Shown: in pieces, positions 36,701 to 45,723 of the stretch
Position numbering within the stretch: position 1 is the stretch's first letter
Layout: each line of letters begins with the position of its first letter
Source: Halicephalobus mephisto
Taxonomy: Eukaryota; Nematoda; Chromadorea; Rhabditida; Panagrolaimidae
DNA length: 64,000 nucleotides
Assembly (NCBI GenBank): GCA_009193035.1
Contig: SWDT01000045.1
Span: forward strand, 248,001-312,000
Reading direction: 5' to 3'
Program-made: the position numbers and the translations under genes
The notes under the pieces: model-generated
What the model was told of the DNA's origin: nothing
The model's database searches: none
The model's input: the letters and a program-made list of their open reading frames with translations, nothing else

Positions 36701-39700
36701 CCTTGTGATCTCCCGTTGAACAGAGGAACAGGTGGATCATCTCTTCCCAGATGGTACTACAATCAACAAACCGGCACTTGCGAACCGTTCAATTACTGCG
36801 GAATGAAGGGAAATCAGAACAACTTCTTGACGAAAGAAATGTGCGAAGGAATGTGTGCCCCGAACCCCTGTGCCGAAGGTAATTTTCTATATAATACATA
36901 ATAGTTTTATACATAATATATGACGTATGATATATCATATGGTACATGGTATATCATATATGGTACATGGTATATCATGTATGGTATACGGTATATGATA
37001 TAAGATGTGTAATATATGATATATGATATATCATGTATGGTATGTGGTATATCATATTATATATAATGTATAATATGTGATATGGAAAATATGGTATATA
37101 GTATATGATATATGGTATATTATGTATCATATATGGTATATGATGTATTATATATGGTATATTATGTATCATATTATGCATGGTATATAGTATTTAGTAT
37201 AAGATACTTTATATACCTTATGTATAACATAATTTACTTAATGTTTTGTTACTACATACCATATACCCAATGTATCCCTCAGCTTTAATAGATTACTGTA
37301 GCTTCTAAAATATTTTAAAAAATTTAAATTTTTGAAAATTATAAAAAATAAGAAATCTATAAAAATTAGATTTTTTAAGATTTATAAAAAATAAGAAATT
37401 TATGAAAATTTAAATTTTTGAAAATTATAAAAAATAAGAAATTTATAGAAATTTAAATTTTTAGGAAGACCATTTGTTGGAGTCGATGGAAGAACCCAAA
37501 CTTGCTCTGCTTCTGCTACATTGAACACTTGTCCATCTACTTATTGGTGTCATATTGGATCAGACCAAACAACTACCGTATGCTGTCCAGGAGCAAGTCA
37601 AAACTCCTGTAATCTTCCGATGAGCACAGGAGAAGGAAATGAACAACTTGAAAGATTCTACTTTGATTCAGCTACCAAGACCTGTAAACCATTCATCTAT
37701 CTTGGATTGAAAGGAAATCAGAACAATTTCCTCACTTTGGTAAGTAGTTTTTAAATTTATTAAATTTTATATTTTTTTAAAACGACAGATTTTTGGAAAT
37801 TTTTGAATTCCCGCGCGAATAATCAGGGAAATTAGAAATTATAGTTATTCAGGCAATAGAAAAAAATATAAGAGAAAAAAAATTAAATCAATTATGGTAT
37901 TCGAAAATCTTGCATAGTATTGTTATCATCATGGCCTAGATGCCTAAATTCAATCCCAAAAGTCGATTTCCACATATAATTAGTAATTTATTTCATACCT
38001 TATATTTTTTCGTTTACGGATCTTCAGGCAGTAGCAAATAATATAAGATGGAAGAAATATAAGAGTGGAAAAAATATAAGAAGGAAGAAATAAGAGAAAA
38101 AAAATTAAACTAATTATGGTATTCGAAAATCTTGCATAGTGTTGTTATCACCATGGCCTAGATGTCTAAATTCAATCCCAAAAGTCGATTTCCACATAAT
38201 TAGTAATTTATCTCATACCTTATATTTCTTCTTTTTATATTTCTTTCTTTTATTTTTTTATAATGTTATTTTTTTCCAGAGGTCGTGTCAATTGGCTTGT
38301 CAACCGCTTGACAACCCCTGTATCGGCCAACCGGCAACAACGCCCTCAGGGCAAGTTCTTTTCTGTTCGGCAACAAACAAGGATACTTGTCCTGTTAATT
38401 TCTGGTGTCATCTTGGAGCAACTCCAGAAACTACAGTATGCTGTCCTGGAGCAACAAATCCATGTTCTGTTCCACTTGCTCCAGGAACCGGTAACTCTGG
38501 ACTTCAAAGATGGTACTATAATCCAGATGATAGACAATGTGTGTCCTTCCAGTATAACGGCAGAAGAGGTAATCAGAATAATTTCCTTTCTCAAGCAGAA
38601 TGTGAACGAACATGTCCAGGTAAATTTTCGTTTTGAGACAAAAGGGCAACAATCACGGTTTTTTTCCTATTTTAATTAATAATTGTCGGGACCAGTAAGT
38701 CCCTATTGTTTACAGTACCTCAGTTCGTGTTACTGTACTTTCGCGTGTCCTAAAGTAAGAGTGTAAAAGTCACAAAACTACTAGAGATACCGAAGTGTGT
38801 TATTTTCAATTTTTGTCTATCCTGTATTGCGTATTATCGAAGTTGGAAGTCAGCGTTCGAGGTCGAAATTTGGGATTTTTCGTGTTAAGATGCAACTTTT
38901 GAATCGTGTTTGGATTCAGGATGTCCAAATATTAGGTTTTATCAATTTACAATAAGACCAAGTTTTTGAAATAGAAAGTTTATAAAAATTATCGTAACGT
39001 AAAAATTCCAAAAGATCAAAATTAAATGATGATTTTCAACTTTGACGAAACGGAATACAGTACTTCGTGTTATCAAAGTTGGAAATCAGAGTTCGAGATT
39101 GATTTTAGGATTTTTCGTGTTAATATGTAACTTTTGAATCATATTTGGATTAGAAGAATCTAGTTAAGTTCCAACTGTCAATTTACATAACACAAAAAAC
39201 AAGTTTTCGAAATAAAAAATCTAAAAAAATCTCAAAAATCAAAATCGAATGATGATTTTCAACTTTGACGAAACGGAATACAGTACTTTGTGTTATCAAA
39301 GTTGGAAATCAGAGTTCGAGATTGATTTTAGGATTTTTCGTGTTAATATGCAACTTTTGAATCATATTTGGATTAGAGGAATCTAGTTAAGTTCCGACTG
39401 TCAATTTACATAACACAAAAAACAAGTTTTTGAAATAAAAAATCTAAAAAAATTCCAAAAATCAAAATTGAATGATGATTTTCAACTTTGGTAACACGAA
39501 GTACTGTATTTTTAATTTACAACGTGTAATATTATTTTACTTTAATCATGGTTCCTACCCTCTGGTCCGTCTCAAACTTCAACAATAACTTTTTCATTTT
39601 TTATTTCTAACATTTGTTTAGTTTTTAAAAATCCATGTATCGGAGATGTCGAATTGGATACAGTAAGAAATCCGAAGGAATGTGATCCATTCGGAGAATC

Positions 39701-41740
39701 CAGTTGTTCTGATGGTTATTTCTGTATGGCTGGAGATCCGGAAAAAATTCATTCAAATTTTTGTTGTAAAAGAGTTTCACGTAAGTTTTAATTTTAATAT
39801 TTTTGAAGAAATTGAAGTTTTTAAAATTTCATGAAAGTTCTAAAAAATTCCAAAATTAAAAAAAATGTTAAAGTTTATAAAATCTTTTAAATTTTATAAA
39901 TTAAAAATTTTTCAAAATTCTGAAATTTTTTTGGATTTTTATAAATTAAAACTTTTTCAAACTTTCTAAAAATTCCGAAACTTTTAAAAAATTTTTAAAA
40001 ATTCTGAAATTTTTTAAAAATTTTTAATTTTTTTTATTTTATAAATTGAAACTTTTTCAAAATTTCTAAAAATTCCGAAACTTTTTAAAAATTTTTAAAT
40101 TTTTTATTTTTTTTTAAATTTTTGTAATAATTTGGTTAATTTCAGAAGATCCTTGTGAAACTTACCTGGCTGAGGGTCAGGGAAGATTGCAGCTCACCAG
40201 ATGGTACTACAATCCGTTTTCTGGAAAATGCCAAATGTTTTCGTTCAGAGGAACTAAAGGAAACGAAAATAATTTTTTAACAAAAAAACTTTGTGAAGAA
40301 TCTTGTCAACCTTGTAAGTTTATTTTTTTAACTTAAAAAATAAATAAAATAATTACAGTATCGAATGTATGTTTTGGAGGACAAGAACCCCTGAAAATCG
40401 GATCTAAAATATCCCAATGCAAATCCAATTCCGACTGTCCTTCGACCCATTTCTGCCACGTCGGGGCGGAAAAACGGGCAAATGTGTGTTGCAAAAAACA
40501 AGGAAATATTTGCGAACAACAGCTTATGATCGGAATAGGGGATTTCAAACTTGAAAGATTCTACTACAACGAAGTGGATGATAGATGTATTAAATTCAAC
40601 TATAGTGGTTTGGCAGGAAATGAAAATAATTTTTTAACAAAAGCTCAATGTGAAATATCATGTCCTGGATTTAAAGGTTTTTGTCCACATGGAAAACCAT
40701 TGATTAAATCAGGAAAAATAATAAGTTGTGGAATAGACACAGAATGTCCCAAAGGTTTCGTGTGTCATGTGACGAAAAAAGAAACAAAATCAGTTTGCTG
40801 TCCTGATCCGGCGGTGTTCTGTCCTCTGACGTCAGAACCCGGACCTTGTAGGAACTTTGAAAAAAGATATTTTTACAACAAAAAGTCTGGAATTTGTGAA
40901 AAATTTACGTAAGTTTTTTAATTTAAAAAGTTAGTAAAAATGAAATATATAATTTTATTTAGAATTAAATAACGGTTGTAGATTTTGAATTTTTAAAATT
41001 AGAAAAATTCGGGATTGTTTAATAAGGGAAATGCCGGATATTTTGGGAGATTTATAGCTTGATAAAATCTGGATTTGGAATGTGTAAATACGAGGAGATT
41101 ACAGAATAGTTCAGGATCTAGACTTATCTAACAAGACTTCAATCAATGATATATAAATGTAGTGCAATTATAGGACAATCTAGAATTTAAACTGATCTAA
41201 CAAGACTTCAATCAATAATGTATAAATATAATAGAATTACAGAATAGTTCAGAATCTAGATTTATCTAACAAGACTTCAATCAATGATATATAAATGTAG
41301 TGCAATTATAGGATAATCTAGAATTTAAACTGATCTAATGAGACTTCAATCAATAATGCACAAATATAATAGAATTACAAAATGATTTAGGATCTGGACT
41401 TATCTAACAAGATAAAAGTTAAAAATTCTCAAATATAGGAAAATTACAGAATAGTTCAGGATCTGGACTTATCTAACAAGATTAAAGTTAAAAATTCACA
41501 AATATAGGAAAATTACAGAATGACCTAGAATATCTCAATTTAATCCAGAACTTCTAAATCAGAAACGCAATAGGGTGATAGTACCTTCTAAAAATATTAT
41601 TTTTTATTGTTTTATAATTGTTGAATGATATTTGAATAATTTAATACATTTTCAGATTTGGTGGCTGCTTCGGAAATCTAAACAATTTCGAATCTCTTCA
41701 AAGTTGCACCGAAATCTGCTGCGACAAAGGATATCTCTGA
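24754..41740 (+). CDS. Secreted multi-Kunitz/lustrin-repeat protein, probable extracellular-matrix or cuticle inhibitor
   Basis: 22 exons (24754-24973, 27134-27316, 27434-27934, 28865-29029, 29157-29300, 29835-30008, 30101-30244, 30894-31048, 31090-31686, 31822-32194, 32879-33019, 33186-33353, 34232-34384, 34426-34596, 35538-35873, 36558-36878, 37465-37739, 38280-38619, 39622-39780, 40146-40313, 40359-40908, 41656-41740) stay in frame for 1840 aa. A signal peptide (MILRVLILSVLISLSKSS) precedes 17 Kunitz domains, most with RWYYN...C...NNFL, interleaved with about 14 lustrin-type domains (NPC...C...YWCHIGA..TTVCCP). Most introns are phase 1 and bound modules; phase 0 introns cut Kunitz domains near NNF. 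Only the last Kunitz (EPGPC...FGGC) has all six cysteines; internal ones lack the Cys14-Cys38 pair. The architecture matches C. elegans Kunitz/lustrin proteins such as MLT-11 or Y43F8B.3, but I cannot choose the orthologue. The real C-terminus may include the exon at 42350-42531. Confidence 0.85.
25140..25870. repeat. About 130-base tandem repeat in Kunitz-gene intron 1
   Basis: Five copies marked by GATAATCAGGGAATTTCTTT followed by CGGGACT. The two at 25570-25820 are nearly identical and share AAAACATCTTCGACCTACAG. Confidence 0.8.
26216..26610. repeat. 144-base tandem repeat carrying paired E2F-like sites
   Basis: Three copies with a period of exactly 144. Each contains TTCCCGCCTTTTGGCGAAA (26254, 26398, 26542), two back-to-back E2F-type words in inverted orientation, followed by ATGACCTCAATGCCATAGAT. 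Confidence 0.9.
26770..27130. repeat. About 58-base repeat ending at exon 2 of the Kunitz gene
   Basis: Six copies of TTTTTATGTTTTGAAGTAAA and AATATTTTAGGTAAAAGTTA. Every copy contains an ATTTTAG acceptor-like word, so the true acceptor at 27133 follows a run of decoys. Confidence 0.8.
27957..28773. mobile_element. Non-autonomous element with TGTTCCGTTTT inverted ends
   Basis: The left end GTGTTCCGTTTTATCGAAG and the complement of the right end GTGTTCCGTTTTTTGAAATC match, continuing into TCAACAATCAA on both sides (about 30 bases). The interior is A/T repeats: ACAACTTTTTTTAAAAATAT at 28080-28280 and a 47-base minisatellite. It fills Kunitz-gene intron 3. Related ends occur at 41848-42173. Confidence 0.65.
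28545..28728. repeat. 47-base minisatellite, four copies
   Basis: GAAAATTCCCGCGATTTTTG then TGTCTCAGCACGAAAATG; TTCCCGCG falls at 28551, 28598, 28645 and 28692. Confidence 0.9.
29480..29830. repeat. Tandem repeat in Kunitz-gene intron 5
   Basis: Copies of CTTTTATATATGAAATTTGA and AATTTTTAGTTTTCTATATA, units about 40-65 bases. Confidence 0.7.
30250..30860. repeat. Cryptic TATATGT/ACATATA simple repeat, Kunitz-gene intron 7
   Basis: Alternating purine-pyrimidine DNA rich in TATATGTA and CATATATA words. Longer units such as GTACGTACATATATGTGG recur at about 30610 and 30706. Open frames on both strands are a consequence of the composition. Confidence 0.75.
32630..32875. repeat. 24-base repeat in Kunitz-gene intron 10
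   Basis: About ten copies of ATAGGGTTTTTATAATAAT with variants in which ACAG replaces ATAA. Confidence 0.8.
33690..34130. repeat. About 161-base tandem repeat in Kunitz-gene intron 12
   Basis: ACTCGGAATCCTGGATTCTG recurs at about 33719, 33880 and 34042, with TTTACAGACTTGGTTATTTT in each unit. A 135-codon frame crosses it by chance. Confidence 0.85.
34600..35537. repeat. Kunitz-gene intron 14 with 24-base minisatellite
   Basis: 34680-34980 is degenerate TTTTGAAATTTTTGAAG repeat. 35120-35530 is about 16 copies of a 24-base unit AATACTGTTTGAATTTTAGT. Each unit ends in an acceptor-like TTTTAG, and the real acceptor (35536-35537) is the last of them. Confidence 0.85.
36040..36557. repeat. AT-rich repeat in Kunitz-gene intron 15
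   Basis: Imperfect 55-60 base copies around AATTTAAATTTAAAGGTTTT, then poly A/T sequence. Confidence 0.6.
36890..37200. repeat. ATATGGTATATCATGTATGG-type simple repeat, Kunitz-gene intron 16
   Basis: Dense ATATGGTAT, TATATCATGT and GATATA words in no fixed period. It was probably formed by slippage. Confidence 0.75.
37865..38240. repeat. Direct duplication in Kunitz-gene intron 17
   Basis: About 130 bases at 37880-38010 are repeated at 38105-38235. Shared runs include GGTATTCGAAAATCTTGCAT and AAATTCAATCCCAAAAGTCG. Confidence 0.85.
38790..39520. repeat. About 223-base tandem repeat in Kunitz-gene intron 18
   Basis: Two close copies and one older copy: AAAGTTGGAAATCAGAGTTC at about 39075 and 39298, a divergent version near 38838. 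Each contains TTTTTCGTGTTAA and CTTTGACGAAACGGAATACA, words shared with the inverted-repeat element at 41848-42173. Confidence 0.8.
39790..40140. repeat. Low-complexity Kunitz-gene intron 19
   Basis: Degenerate AAATTCCGAAACTTTTTAAA units of about 60 bases. Confidence 0.55.
41090..41540. repeat. Alternating 60-base repeat in Kunitz-gene intron 21
   Basis: Six or seven copies around TTATCTAACAAGACTTCAAT and ATTACAGAATAGTTCAGGAT, with a higher-order alternation of about 120 bases. Confidence 0.8.
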
Positions 41741-41847
41741 TCTCTTTGATCTCTTTTATCTTACGTGTTGCTTGCTTTAATTTATTTTATTTTTAATTTC
41801 TTTTGTTTAAAGTGAGTTTTGCTGCTTTTCTAACTCTCTAACCTTCT

Positions 41848-42173
41848 GTGTTCCGTTTCATCAAAGTTAATAATCAAAGTTCAGAGTCGAAATTTCGATT
41901 TTTCGTGTTAAGATACGATTTTTGAAATTTTGATTTTTCGCGCTGAGATAGGATTTTTGATTTTTCGCGCTGAGATACACTTTTCGAAATCCAAACTTTT
42001 CGTGTTAAGACACGACTTGAGGTTACGTTGCAATTCAAAAAATCCAAATTTTAAGTTCTCTAAATTCAAATAAGACAGTTTTTTTGAAACAAAATATTCC
42101 GAAATATTGTCCTAACGCGAAAAGTTCAAATTTCGCCCTCAACTTTGATCGTCGACTTTGATGAAACGGAATT
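41848..42173. mobile_element. Inverted-repeat element with TTCCGTTTCATCAAAGT ends
   Basis: The left end GTGTTCCGTTTCATCAAAGT and the complement of the right end (AATTCCGTTTCATCAAAGTC) match and continue through ATCAAAGTT and CGAAATTT, so both arms are roughly 70 bases. It is short and non-coding, of the same family as 27957-28773. It lies between the apparent stop of the Kunitz gene and the orphan Kunitz exon. Confidence 0.7.
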
Positions 42174-42349
42174 CTGATTCAACAACGGTTTCTTTTTTCC
42201 CGAAGCTTCTTTCCTGATTTCCACAGCTGGTAAATCCTGAAAAAACTGGTATAACTTTTATTTGACTAATATACTGTAAGGGAAATTTAAAAAATAGATT
42301 GTTGTCCTTAGGTTATTTTTTAATTTTTAGGATTTAAAAAATTTTTTAG

Positions 42350-42531
42350 AACAATTATGTTTATTGTCGATCGACAGAGGTGCCTGCGGGGGTAGACAAA
42401 CAAGATACGCTTTTAATAGACAAACGAGCCAATGTGTACCGTTCGAATACACCGGATGCGGAGGCAATCTTAACAACTTCCAGTCGATGGCAGACTGCAT
42501 GGCCACTTGTGGAAACGTCGGCTTCAGATAG
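42350..42531 (+). CDS. Orphan terminal Kunitz exon
   Basis: After the acceptor TTTTTTAG at 42342-42349, a phase 1 frame encodes one canonical Kunitz domain and stops at TAG 42529-42531. It has all six cysteines (C at LCLLSIDRGAC, then the second of that run, SQC, TGC, ADC, ATC), plus RYAFN and YTGCGGNLNNF. This is the best-conserved inhibitor-type Kunitz in the window. An AATAAA lies at 42668-42673, whereas I saw none after the stop at 41740. It should be the last exon of the upstream gene, but that exon ends AAAGGATATCTCTGA with no GT where a phase 1 donor is needed. Options are a GA donor, an allele or assembly error, an alternative exon, or decay. Confidence 0.6.
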
Positions 42532-42667
42532 ATTTTTATTTTTGATGTTCTCGGCCATCGGTGTTTGTACATTCTGGTTTTTTGTTTTTTTCGATCAAAA
42601 ACTGATCGATAAGATGGTTTAAATACAACTTGGACATTATTTGTAGCATTAATATTGAAAAAAACGA

Positions 42668-42673
42668 AATAAA
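42668..42673 (+). terminator. Poly(A) signal AATAAA
   Basis: Canonical hexamer 137 bases after the stop of the orphan Kunitz exon, a plausible 3' end for the Kunitz gene. Confidence 0.5.
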
Positions 42674-42879
42674 GATAAAAGGTGAAAATTTATAGGTTGG
42701 GTCGTGATTAGGGGTTCCTGATCCGCATGTAGATGAGAAATATCTAAAATAACTTTATAGAACCGGAGACACGAGATATAAAAACAACTCTTACAAAAAT
42801 ACTGTGCGATTTCTGTAACACATTGTGGATACTGTAAGTCATATGTGGTACACAACCCTTACATGGTGTGCACATGCGA

Positions 42880-43669
42880 CTGGTACATTTTTAATAGTGA
42901 CTAGAAAATTCTGATTTGAGTTGGGAATAGACACTATCAAAAATCCCTACACAAAAAATATAACTTTTGATACAGTATCAAACTCAAATCGTCACTATTA
43001 CATTTTAATTTTCATCACGAATGTCGAATATTCACGAAAAATGTGACGATTGTGTCACATTTTCGTTACATTTCACAATTGTTACAGGGCCAAAAGTTAC
43101 GTTTTTTTTTGTGAAATTAATGCAACTATACATTGAACCTAATGTGTCTTGTAATCAGAGCCGTTTTAATGTATCCATATATCATATACAATCCACCGAT
43201 ATCAACACACAAAAATATAACTTTTGATACAGTATCAAACTCAAATCGTCACTATTACATTTTAATTTTCGTCACAAATGTCGAATATTCACGAAAAGTG
43301 TGACGATTGTGTCATATTTCGTAATTCTTACAAGGTCAAAAATAACGCCTTTTTATATACTAACGTGAGTTCATCTGAATATTGTCTGATTCAGAAGTTC
43401 GATTATCCATACTGTCGCGACATTAAGCGTAGCGAGAAAGGAGCGATCGTTCAGGAGAAACGATTCTGCTTCCATGAATGGAATTGGAAAAGGTCGCTCT
43501 CGTAGCTTAAGAGAAAAGCACTTGCCCGGATAGCAAGACGATGCCTGCCGAGAGACATTTTTCCTTCCATATTAGTTTCGGACTAGATGAGGCCAGATCT
43601 AGTTTTCCGACACATACATATAATAAGTAATTTATTTATTCAATCTCACCCACATTGACTATATAAATA
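42880..43669. other. Spacer with a duplicated 120-base segment
   Basis: 42950-43075 and about 43205-43330 are near-identical direct copies (AATATAACTTTTGATACAGT, GTCGAATATTCACGAAAA, TGTGACGATTGTGTCA). Between them is a fragment of the TTTTAATGTATCCATATATC family. 43380-43620 is a balanced-composition stretch (GCGTAGCGAGAAAGGAGCGA) resembling transposon interior, but I could not identify it. No gene is supported. Confidence 0.5.
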
Positions 43670-44698
43670 TCATTTTCGATTATCATTATTACGGACTGTA
43701 TTGATAGCAGTGGTCTTCTTATACTTGAATACAGTACTTACAATGAACGTTCTGTAAGGTGTGATCGTGACCAAAGTGACCAGGTTATCGACAATGGGAA
43801 AAGACCAAATTAAAATAATCGGGATAAGCAACAAAGTAGGAGAAATATCGAATATTAATCCAATAACGAATGTCACTGCCGGAACAATGACAAGAATACT
43901 CATCGAAACACATTGAAAAATAATACAACGAAAAAGCATCAAATGGTTTGTACGAGTTTGTTCTGAAAAACATAACATTGATTTTTTCACTTTTCTTGCA
44001 CAAAGAACGAAGAATACGGTAAAAGCGATGACGTAGATGAAATTCGGCAGTCCGATAAAATACATAAAAATGCGGAGTTTTTTGAAGTCGGCAGAAATAA
44101 GAACTTGTTGTTGATTCAGCAAGTAATCTCCGCCGATAATGTAACGTTTAATAATTGCCGCAGTTTCCTCTGGAGATCTCATCATTCCTCCATATACAAC
44201 GTGGTAAATTATTACTAAAGACATGTAGAAAAAACAAAATCCAATAAATAGAATATAACAAGTCGGATTTCGATAAAATAAAAGATTTGTCTGCGTGATG
44301 TTGCTCATGGCGAAGAATCTCTCGACTAACATACATAAGAAACACGCGAGTAATCCTATGCAAGATATCAACGCTGCGGACATCGACATCCGGATGCTCA
44401 AATCGCTCATTGGACTGAGTAGTCCTTGAGGATACAGTATCAGATAAACAGGAATGATCACTGGTTTCAACAATAATATACTCAATTCAAAAATACCATT
44501 GCAGAAAGTATACAGTAGTAAGTAAATTTTGAACTTCTTCATACAAGGCGGGCTTTTGAAGTAGACTATGAGGATCGTTGTGATCGATAAAATGAATCCG
44601 AATATCCCAACCACGGACATTGACACTTTGAACCACTCTATTGCCGAAATTGCACATACCGTATGAAGCTCCAATATTGGAAATTCAGGTTCCGCCAT
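43670..44698 (-). CDS. Seven-transmembrane chemoreceptor, Srh/Sri-like (Str superfamily)
   Basis: Single open exon of 342 aa from ATG at 44698 to a stop at 43670. Seven hydrophobic segments are visible: VVGIFGFILSITTILIVYF, the region after KKFKIYLLLY, ISCIGLLACFLCML, CYILFIGFCFFYMSLVII, FIGLPNFIYVIAFTVFFVL, a helix after LMLFRC and LIPIILIWSFPIV. Markers of the nematode Srh/Sri group are a small loop PPCMKKFK, a YPQGLL turn before TM3, ERFFAM after TM3 and the C-terminal TPYRTFIV. Such receptors sit in the cilia of sensory neurons and detect small molecules; the ligand is unknown. Being intronless in an intron-rich region is unusual for the family. The subfamily call is from memory. Confidence 0.75.
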   Translation of the reverse strand: MAEPEFPILELHTVCAISAIEWFKVSMSVVGIFGFILSITTILIVYFKSPPCMKKFKIYLLLYTFCNGIFELSILLLKPVIIPVYLILYPQGLLSPMSDLSIRMSMSAALISCIGLLACFLCMLVERFFAMSNITQTNLLFYRNPTCYILFIGFCFFYMSLVIIYHVVYGGMMRSPEETAAIIKRYIIGGDYLLNQQQVLISADFKKLRIFMYFIGLPNFIYVIAFTVFFVLCARKVKKSMLCFSEQTRTNHLMLFRCIIFQCVSMSILVIVPAVTFVIGLIFDISPTLLLIPIILIWSFPIVDNLVTLVTITPYRTFIVSTVFKYKKTTAINTVRNNDNRK

Positions 44699-45723
44699 TT
44701 GGCAGCAAATTACATAAGTGCAAAAAATCGATTTTCCAATTTCTTCATGTGTATAGTGTTGAAAATTAAATTAACGTTTAAGCAAATTTCTTATGTACTT
44801 ACAGAAACATAACTTTTGATTCAGTACCAATTGTCGACGCAGTAGAATATGGCAGTAGTGGAGAGAACGGCAGATGAACCATCAATGCAAAAGAAGCAAC
44901 TGAACCTCTACGCTTCACTATTAATGTGTCTGATTCGCGTTCTGTGTTTATCGTAATGTTCGTAATGTTGTCTCTTCGTTACTTTATTCCGAACACAAAT
45001 CTCAAACTTGGGTAATTAAACAGTTATAAACACGCTATAAAATACAAACAACAACTAGGATTCAACTTCATATATGAAACCAGCTGCCACAAGCATTCGT
45101 GTCGGGACCAAGGTTGCTTATCCAAGGGCAATTTGGCAGCTAATCCACGCATCCATGAACAATAATATGTAGGATTTGTGTATATAAATAAATTTTATTT
45201 TATATCCAAGGTATTCCTTAATTAATGTATTTTTAAAAAATGAACCATAAAAATAATAAATTTTTAAAATTAAAAAATTTCAAAATGACTAAGGATAAGT
45301 GGATTACATAAAGTCGATTTTTTAATTATCTATAGGATTTATATAATAAAATTCATATATTAAAATATTAAAATATATATAAATTTTATTTTATATATTT
45401 ATATCTAAAATATTTCTTAATTTATGTATTTTTAAATAAAGTGAACCATAAAAAGTAATAAATCTTTAGTAAATTTTTAAAATTAAAAAATTTCAAAGTG
45501 ATTAAGGATAAGTGGATTACATAAAGTCGATTTTTTAATTATCTATAGGAATTAAATAATAAAACTCATATATTAAAATATTAAAATATATATAAATAAA
45601 TTTTATTTTATATATTTATATCTAAAATATTCCTTAATTAATGTATTTTTAAATAAAGTGAACCATAAAAGACACAATAAATTTTCAAAGATATGCAAAA
45701 AATAAAAATTTTGATTAATCAAT
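44699..45723. other. Spacer between the two receptor genes
   Basis: 44699-45000 presumably holds the promoter of the Srh-like gene. 44926-45060 is one copy of a dispersed repeat (see 51945). 45180-45690 is two to three direct copies of about 190-200 bases around AAGTGGATTACATAAAGTCG and TATATTTATATCTAAAATAT. A 35-codon frame at 44852 (starts MAVVERTADEP) is probably chance. Confidence 0.5.
44926..45060. repeat. Dispersed repeat, copy 1
   Basis: TTCGCGTTCTGTGTTTATCG, GTCTCTTCGTTACTTTATTC and CAAATCTCAAACTTGG recur almost unchanged, same orientation, at 51958-52080. Confidence 0.85.

Noticed and set aside
36900..37200. Possible CRISPR-like or origin-like array of ATATGGTATATCATG words
   Set aside because: No fixed repeat-spacer structure. 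It is simple-sequence slippage in an intron of a eukaryotic gene.
44852..44959. 35-codon frame starting MAVVERTADEP
   Set aside because: Short, and its 3' part belongs to a dispersed repeat. No other support.
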